From Rhizobacter sp. SG703 (GTDB lineage Bacteria > Pseudomonadota > Gammaproteobacteria > Burkholderiales > Burkholderiaceae_C): DNA of 64,000 bases. This document shows positions 58,190 to 64,000 of this stretch, piece after piece; positions within the stretch are counted from its first letter, which is position 1; the number at the start of each line of letters is the position of its first letter. The DNA lies in NCBI RefSeq assembly GCF_012275445.1, contig NZ_JAAZQK010000011.1, forward strand, positions 167,059-231,058. Reading direction: 5' to 3'. Made by a program: the position numbers and the translations under genes. A model generated the notes under the pieces. It saw only the letters and a program-made list of their open reading frames with translations, ran no database searches and was not told the DNA's origin.

Positions 58190-58825
58190 TTGTTTTCGAT
58201 CATACAAGCCGCTGGCTGGCCGATCTGGCCCTTGCTCCTGTGTTCCATCATTGCGCTCGCGCTGATCATCGAGCGCCTGTCGAGCCTGCGGGTCGCGCGC
58301 ATCGCGCCGCCGCGGCTGCTCGATGAAGTGATCTCGGTCACCCGCGCGCACCTGCCGGCCGCCGACGTCGTCAACAAGCTGGCCGACAACTCGCTGCTCG
58401 GCCAGGTGCTCGCCACCGGCCTGCGGGCGATCATCGCCGACCCGCGCATCTCGCACGACAACCTGCACGGCGCGTTCGAATCCGCCGGCCGCAGCGCGGT
58501 GCACAAGATGGAGCGCTTCCTGAACACGCTGGGCACCATCGCGTCGGCCGCGCCGCTGCTGGGGCTGATGGGCACGGTGATCGGCATGATCGAGATCTTC
58601 GGGTCGCAGGCGCCCACCGGCGGCAGCAACCCGGCGCTGCTGGCGCATGGCATCTCGGTCGCGCTGTACAACACCGCGTTCGGCCTGATGATCGCGATCC
58701 CGTCGTTGATCGCCTACCGCTACTTCCGGGGCCTGATCGACGCCTACACGCTCGAGATGGAACAAGCCGCCGAGCGCATGGTGCCGCACCTGATGCGCTT
58801 CACCGCGGTGCGCAAGGCGAGCTGA
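58190..58825 (+). CDS. exbB: ExbB/TolQ family proton-channel protein
   Basis: 211 residues from TTG 58190, chosen because GAGAGGA lies seven bases upstream and translation gives the family start MFSIIQAAGWPIWPLLLCSI. Three membrane helices; the TolQ/ExbB region TLGTIASAAPLLGLMGTVIGMI is clear. With ExbD it energises outer-membrane transport through TonB, which is not encoded here. exbD follows after six bases. Confidence 0.93.
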   Translation: MFSIIQAAGWPIWPLLLCSIIALALIIERLSSLRVARIAPPRLLDEVISVTRAHLPAADVVNKLADNSLLGQVLATGLRAIIADPRISHDNLHGAFESAGRSAVHKMERFLNTLGTIASAAPLLGLMGTVIGMIEIFGSQAPTGGSNPALLAHGISVALYNTAFGLMIAIPSLIAYRYFRGLIDAYTLEMEQAAERMVPHLMRFTAVRKAS

Positions 58826-58831
58826 CAGGCC

Positions 58832-59266
58832 ATGGCGATGAAGTTCCGCAAGCATCACCCCGAAGAACCCGAGATCAACTTGATCCCGTTCATCGACGTG
58901 CTGCTGGTCGTCCTGATCTTCCTGATGCTGTCGACCACCTACTCGAAGTTCACCGAGCTGCAGGTCAGCCTGCCGGTGGCCGATGCCGACAAGCCACGCG
59001 AGAACAACAAGGAAGTGATCGTCGCGATCTCGGCCGAAGGGCGCTACGCGGTCAACCGCAAGACGCTCGACGGCCGCAACGTCGAGATGCTGACCGCCGA
59101 GCTGCTGGCGGCCGCGGCCGGCTCGAAGGACGCGATCATCATCGTGTCGGCCGATGCGGCGTCGTCGCACCAGTCCGTCATCACGGTGATGGACGCCGCG
59201 CGCCGCGCGGGCCTGGCGCGACTGACATTCGCCGCCCAGACCTCGCAAGGCGGCGAAGCGCGCTGA
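58832..59266 (+). CDS. exbD: ExbD/TolR family protein
   Basis: 144 residues. One N-terminal membrane helix with the functional Asp in LIPFIDVLLVVLIFLML, then a periplasmic domain. It forms the proton-driven motor with ExbB just upstream and leads into the lpxK operon. Confidence 0.95.
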   Translation: MAMKFRKHHPEEPEINLIPFIDVLLVVLIFLMLSTTYSKFTELQVSLPVADADKPRENNKEVIVAISAEGRYAVNRKTLDGRNVEMLTAELLAAAAGSKDAIIIVSADAASSHQSVITVMDAARRAGLARLTFAAQTSQGGEAR

Positions 59267-59309
59267 GCGGTCGCGCGCCGCGTCGCTTCTTCGCTTTCCC
59301 GCTCGCTCC

Positions 59310-60341
59310 GTGTCGCTGTCCCTCCGACTGCAGCGCGCCTGGCTGGCGCGCGGCGCGCTTGCCTGGGTGCTGCTGCCGCTGGCGGGGCTGTATGGCGCGC
59401 TCGTCGCGCTGCGCGACCTCGCCTTCCGGGCCGGCTGGCGGCGCATCGACCGCCTTCCGGTGCCGGTGATCGTCGTCGGCAACCTGATCGCCGGCGGCGC
59501 CGGCAAGACCCCCACCTGCCTCGCGCTGGTCGAGCTGCTGCGGCAGCGCGGCTGGACGCCCGGCATCGTCTCGCGCGGCTACGGCCGCCATGCGGGCGAC
59601 GCGATCGTGCTGGTGACGCCGGACACGCCGGCCAGCGCCTGCGGCGACGAGCCGCTGCTGATGCAGCGCCGCAGCGGCGCGCCGGTGGCCGTCGGCCGGC
59701 GGCGTGCGCAGGCCGGCCGCACGCTGCTCGCCGCGCACCCGGCGGTCGACGTGATCGTCTGCGACGATGGCCTGCAGCACCGGCAACTGGCGCGCGATGC
59801 GCAGGTCATCGTGTTCGACGAACGCGGCGCCGGCAACGGCTGGCTGCTGCCCGCCGGCCCGTTGCGCGAGCCGATGCCGTCGGCGCTGCCGGCGTGCAGC
59901 GTGCTGCTGTACAACGCGCCGGCGCCGTCGACGCCGCTGCCGGGCCATGTCGTGCAGCGCCGCCTCGGCCGTTTCACGCCGCTGCAGGCCTGGCTGGACG
60001 GCCTCAAGCTCGACCCCGATGCAGGCGCCGATCTGCGCGGGCGCCACCTGGTTGCCGCCGCCGGACTGGCGCATCCGCAGCGCTTCTTCTCGATGCTGCG
60101 CGACGCCAGCCTCGACATCGACGAGCTGCCGCTGCCCGACCACCACGACTTCGCGACGCTGCCGTGGCCGTCCGACACGGCCGACGTCGTCGTCACCGAA
60201 AAAGATGCCGTCAAGCTCGATCCCGCTCGCCTGGGCGCGACCCGCGTGTGGGTCGCGACGCTAGACTTCCAGTTGCCGCCGGCCTTCACGGTCGACCTGC
60301 TGGCGCTGCTGCCGAAGCACGCGCCGGCCGCCCACCCCTGA
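59310..60341 (+). CDS. lpxK: Tetraacyldisaccharide 4'-kinase
   Basis: 343 residues from GTG. An inner-membrane lipid A kinase; the Walker A-like loop [12 protein letters not shown] is near residue 55, preceded by a hydrophobic anchor, and [11 protein letters not shown] is the LpxK signature. No strong ribosome binding site is seen; it may be coupled to exbD. Fifteen bases separate it from the Trm112-like gene. Confidence 0.95.
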   Translation: MSLSLRLQRAWLARGALAWVLLPLAGLYGALVALRDLAFRAGWRRIDRLPVPVIVVGNLIAGGAGKTPTCLALVELLRQRGWTPGIVSRGYGRHAGDAIVLVTPDTPASACGDEPLLMQRRSGAPVAVGRRRAQAGRTLLAAHPAVDVIVCDDGLQHRQLARDAQVIVFDERGAGNGWLLPAGPLREPMPSALPACSVLLYNAPAPSTPLPGHVVQRRLGRFTPLQAWLDGLKLDPDAGADLRGRHLVAAAGLAHPQRFFSMLRDASLDIDELPLPDHHDFATLPWPSDTADVVVTEKDAVKLDPARLGATRVWVATLDFQLPPAFTVDLLALLPKHAPAAHP

Positions 60342-60355
60342 CCCGAGGACACCCG

Positions 60356-60559
60356 ATGGACACCCGACTGCTTCAACTGCTGGTGTGCCCCCTGTGCAAG
60401 GGGCCGCTGGAGCACAAGCGCCCGCCGCAGGACACCGCGCACGAGCTGGTGTGCCATGCCGACCGCCTGGCCTTCCCGGTGCGCGACGGGATGCCGATCA
60501 TGCTCGAGGCCGAGGCGCGATCGCTGGACACCCCCGCCGAGGCCGGGAGCGCCGCGTGA
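60356..60559 (+). CDS. Trm112/YcaR family small zinc-ribbon-like protein
   Basis: 67 residues with CPLCKGPL near the N-terminus, then [13 protein letters not shown], the Trm112-like pattern; the second Cys pair of the zinc ribbon is reduced to one Cys. It lies between lpxK and kdsB as in many proteobacteria, and its stop overlaps the kdsB start (GTGA). Confidence 0.93.
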   Translation: MDTRLLQLLVCPLCKGPLEHKRPPQDTAHELVCHADRLAFPVRDGMPIMLEAEARSLDTPAEAGSAA

Positions 60560-61308
60560 GCTTCACCGTGCTGGTGCCGGCGCGGCTGCAGTCGACGCGG
60601 CTGCCGCGCAAGCCGCTGGCCGACATCGGCGGGCTGCCGATGATCGTGCGCGTCGCGCGCCGCGCCGCGTTGTCGGGCGCACAGCAGGTGGTGGTGGCGG
60701 CCGATGACGCCGAAATCGTCGCCGCATGCCGCGCCCACGACGTGGCCTGCGTGCTGACCCGCACCGACCACCCGACCGGCAGCGATCGCCTGGCTGAAGC
60801 CTGCACGCTGCTGGGCCTGCAGCCCGACGAGATCGTCGTCAACGTGCAGGGCGACGAACCGCTGATCGACCCGGCGCTGGTCGATGCCTGCGCGGCCTTG
60901 CTGCAATCGCAGCCCGACTGCCCGATGAGCACCGCGGCGCATGCGATCGACGGCGCTGACGAGCTGCGCAACCCGAACGTCGTGAAGGTCGTGCTCGACG
61001 GCGCGAACCGCGCGCTCTACTTCTCGCGCGCGCCGATCCCGTGGTGGCGCGACGGCTACGCGTCGGGCATCGAGACGCTGTCGTCGCCGGCCCCGTTGCG
61101 CCACATCGGCCTGTATGGCTACCGCGTCGGCTTCCTGCGGGATTTCCCGAAGCTGCCGCCCTGCCCGCTCGAGCAGACCGAATCGCTCGAGCAGTTGCGC
61201 GTGCTGTGGCATGGGCACCGCATCGCGGTGCATGTCAGCGCGGTGCGCCCGGGACCGGGGGTCGACACGCCCGAGGACCTGGCCCGTGCGCGGGCATTGA
61301 TCGGCTGA
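60556..61308 (+). CDS. kdsB: 3-deoxy-manno-octulosonate cytidylyltransferase
   Basis: 250 residues from GTG 60556. It activates KDO with CTP for lipopolysaccharide synthesis. [35 protein letters not shown] and [10 protein letters not shown] are the nucleotidyltransferase signatures. Coupled to the Trm112-like gene by overlap. Confidence 0.96.
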   Translation: MSFTVLVPARLQSTRLPRKPLADIGGLPMIVRVARRAALSGAQQVVVAADDAEIVAACRAHDVACVLTRTDHPTGSDRLAEACTLLGLQPDEIVVNVQGDEPLIDPALVDACAALLQSQPDCPMSTAAHAIDGADELRNPNVVKVVLDGANRALYFSRAPIPWWRDGYASGIETLSSPAPLRHIGLYGYRVGFLRDFPKLPPCPLEQTESLEQLRVLWHGHRIAVHVSAVRPGPGVDTPEDLARARALIG

Positions 61309-61492
61309 AAACGCCGGCGCGATCCAGGCGGCGATTCGCGTGGCAAAGCGGGTGTAAACCCGGGGGCACCGAGGGTGCCGCGGCCTGCCTTGCGTCAGTT
61401 TCACGCAGGGGGTCGCATGCTATTCTCGACGGCAAAAGTCCGTGTCTGCGCCGGCCGGCACCGCGACCACGAATTCCATAAATTGAGGATGA

Positions 61493-62149
<657 letters not shown>

Positions 62150-62159
62150 GAGGCTCCCC

Positions 62160-62918
62160 ATGGACATCGCAGGCAAGGTCTTCATCGTGACCGGCGGGGC
62201 CTCGGGCCTCGGCGAAGGCACGGCGCGCATGCTCACGGCGGCCGGCGGCAAGGTCGTCATCGCCGACCTGCAGGCCGACAAGGGCGAAGCGGTCGCGAAG
62301 GAACTGGGCGGCGTGTTCGTGCGCTGCGACGTCAGCCAGGAGGCCGACGGCCAGGCGGCGGTCGCCGCGGCCACCGCGGCCGGCAAGCTGATGGGCCTGG
62401 TCAACTGCGCCGGCATTGCGCCGGCGGTCAAGACCGTCGGCAAGGACGGCGCGCATCCGCTCGCGGTGTTCGCGAAGACGGTGACGGTCAACCTGGTCGG
62501 CAGCTTCAACATGATCCGCCTCGCGGCCGAGGCGATGAGCCGCAATGCACCCGAGCCCACCGGCGAGCGTGGCGTGCTGATTTCCACCGCCAGCGTCGCG
62601 GCTTACGACGGCCAGATCGGGCAGGCGGCGTACTCGGCGTCGAAAGGCGGGATCGTCGGCATGACGCTGCCGATCGCGCGCGACCTGGCACGCAACGGCA
62701 TCCGCAACATGACGATCGCGCCGGGCATCTTCGGCACGCCAATGCTGTTCGGCATGCCGCAGGAGGTGCAGGACGCGCTGGCTGCCGGCGTGCCCTTCCC
62801 GAGCCGCCTGGGCACGCCCGCCGACTACGCGAAGCTGGTGCACCAGATCATCACGAACGAGATGCTGAATGGCGAAGTGATCCGCCTGGACGGCGCCATC
62901 AGGCTCGCGCCGAAATAG
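62160..62918 (+). CDS. SDR family oxidoreductase, 3-hydroxyacyl-CoA dehydrogenase type II-like
   Basis: 252 residues. TGGASGLG at 12-19, NCAG, and the catalytic Ser and YSASK are present. The sequence resembles HSD17B10-type dehydrogenases ([26 protein letters not shown]), which act on 3-hydroxyacyl-CoA in beta-oxidation; substrate not proven. AGAGG precedes the ATG, and it follows adk closely. Confidence 0.92.
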   Translation: MDIAGKVFIVTGGASGLGEGTARMLTAAGGKVVIADLQADKGEAVAKELGGVFVRCDVSQEADGQAAVAAATAAGKLMGLVNCAGIAPAVKTVGKDGAHPLAVFAKTVTVNLVGSFNMIRLAAEAMSRNAPEPTGERGVLISTASVAAYDGQIGQAAYSASKGGIVGMTLPIARDLARNGIRNMTIAPGIFGTPMLFGMPQEVQDALAAGVPFPSRLGTPADYAKLVHQIITNEMLNGEVIRLDGAIRLAPK

Positions 62919-62988
62919 AGCCCCCCAGTCGCTTCGCTCCTGCCTTGCAGGCCGCGCTGGGCCAGAGGCCCAGCCCCTCGCCAGGCAC

Positions 62989-63009
62989 GAACAGTCCTCA
63001 GGATTGTTC
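62989..63009. repeat. Near-perfect palindrome downstream of the SDR gene
   Basis: GAACAGTCCT and AGGATTGTTC pair with one mismatch around a single base. It lies in a GC-rich gap of ~190 bases between convergent genes. Confidence 0.4.
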
Positions 63010-63112
63010 ATGTCCGGGCTCGGCCCCCAAGGGGGGCCTCCCAGCGGCCCGGCAAAGCCGGTTCCGCGGGAGTTGCTTGATGGGCACCGCGCTTCGCGGG
63101 TGCTTTGCAGCG

Positions 63113-64000
63113 CTACTTCTTTCTGGCGTACAGCGCCCACAGCCGCGCCAGGTCGGCGGTGCCGTCGTTGCCCTGCACGGTCCGGAAGGTCGCGGCCGAC
63201 TTCGCATGGTCGCCGGCCACCAGCTGCGCGATCGCCAGGTGCAGCTTCGCATCGTCCGGGCGCTTCGTGCCCTTCGCGATGCCCTGCTGCATCAGCTCCA
63301 GCCCCGCCTTGGCCTGCCCGCCATAGACCTGGTCCATGCCGATGGCCAGCAGCTCGCCGCCGTCCTTGGCCGCCTTCGCCTCGCTCAGCGCCTGCGCCTG
63401 CCCGGCCTTCGATTCGGCCAGCCGCTTGGCCACCAGGTCCCTCAGCCGCTTGTGCCGCTCGGCCTCCGGGCCCACGCCCAGCACGCCGGCCGCGAAGCCC
63501 TTGTCCATCGCCTGCTGCGCCTCGTTCAGGCTGCCCGCCTGCACCGCCAGCTGCACCATCTCCATGTAGTCGGCCGCCGCGCTCGTCGCCCCCGTCGCCA
63601 GGCTCAGCCGGTAGGTGTCCAGCGCCAGCCGGTCGCTGAAGTTCGGCTTGCGCTGCAGCCGCCCCAGCAGGTCGGTCCAGTACTGCTTCTGCGGGTAGTA
63701 CGTCACCAGCTTCTCGACCGCCCACACGTACGCGTTGGTGTCGTTCATGCGCTGCGTCGCATTGGCCAGCAGCTTCAGCCGGTCTTCGGCCGGGGCCTGC
63801 CCGGCCTTCTCCGACGCCGTGATCTCCACCTGCAGCTCGCGCGCGGCGCCCGCGAAGTCCCCGCCCAGGTACTGGCTCTGGATCAAGAGCGTGCGCACCG
63901 TGCCACTCGCGCCGCCTTCCTTGAAGTAGCGCTGGCCCCACTGCATCGTCTTCGCGTAGTCCTTGGCCCGGTAGGCCGTGCCCGCCAACGACTCCAGCAT
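63113..64000 (-). CDS. TPR-like protein, 5'-truncated by window edge
   Basis: The frame is open to the right edge, so the N-terminus is probably outside the window even though a Met lies at the edge. The visible 295 residues are helical repeats of TPR/Sel1 type (e.g. GGQAKAGLELMQQGIAKGTKRPDDAKLHLAIAQL), rich in Ala, Lys and Gln. Probably a periplasmic or cytosolic scaffold; its exact role is not recognisable. Confidence 0.75.
   Translation of the reverse strand: MLESLAGTAYRAKDYAKTMQWGQRYFKEGGASGTVRTLLIQSQYLGGDFAGAARELQVEITASEKAGQAPAEDRLKLLANATQRMNDTNAYVWAVEKLVTYYPQKQYWTDLLGRLQRKPNFSDRLALDTYRLSLATGATSAAADYMEMVQLAVQAGSLNEAQQAMDKGFAAGVLGVGPEAERHKRLRDLVAKRLAESKAGQAQALSEAKAAKDGGELLAIGMDQVYGGQAKAGLELMQQGIAKGTKRPDDAKLHLAIAQLVAGDHAKSAATFRTVQGNDGTADLARLWALYARKK

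Overview
The window is high-GC DNA with short intergenic gaps and strong third-position G/C. Its conserved blocks match a betaproteobacterium of the order Burkholderiales: lysC/tRNA-Ser/tilS/accA/alkA-like/cysS, clpS-clpA next to a cold-shock gene, xseA-sodB, and exbB-exbD-lpxK-ycaR-kdsB-adk. The genus cannot be named from the sequence alone. No rRNA, CRISPR array or intact insertion sequence was seen.

Layout. 1-4.8 kb: the end of an unknown gene, then a 1343-residue protein that joins several cell-wall hydrolase-like domains. 4.8-8.8 kb: a cation diffusion facilitator, a radical SAM protein whose start codon touches a near-perfect LexA box, a YghA-type SDR and a protein resembling a degraded MobH HD domain. 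8.9-12.5 kb: a 1193-residue repeat protein of atypical codon use. 12.6-17.7 kb: a DUF3999/DUF2339 membrane pair. 17.8-25.4 kb: topoisomerase IB, then a sigma-54 island made of a DUF2383 protein, rpoN, a hybrid histidine kinase, an NtrC-type regulator and a DUF1003 membrane protein. Four of these five genes have -24/-12 type promoter sequences directly upstream. 25.4-36.6 kb: small unknown proteins, a TPR-GGDEF protein, an SF1 helicase, a catabolic operon (FAD oxidase, TctC-type binding protein, amidase) with a divergent XRE-cupin regulator and twin operators, an Imm33-like protein and a membrane metalloprotease.

36.6-38.8 kb is a roughly 2-kb accessory insert next to tRNA-Ser(GCT). It is bounded by a 110-bp direct repeat carrying the tRNA 3' end and its terminator. 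Inside are one lower-GC unknown gene, a 40-residue membrane peptide and an array of GCGGAC-type octamers.

38.8-64 kb is housekeeping. It covers aspartate kinase, tRNA lysidine synthetase, acetyl-CoA carboxylase alpha, a DNA glycosylase, CysRS, a translationally coupled envelope run (TPR protein, L,D-transpeptidase, two cyclophilins, LpxH, MtfA-like), ClpAS, a cold-shock protein, isocitrate dehydrogenase, Fe-SOD, XseA, ExbBD, lipid A/KDO genes, adenylate kinase, an SDR and the end of a TPR gene. The candidates most worth follow-up are the sigma-54 island, the multi-hydrolase protein, the 1193-residue repeat protein and the tRNA-Ser insert.
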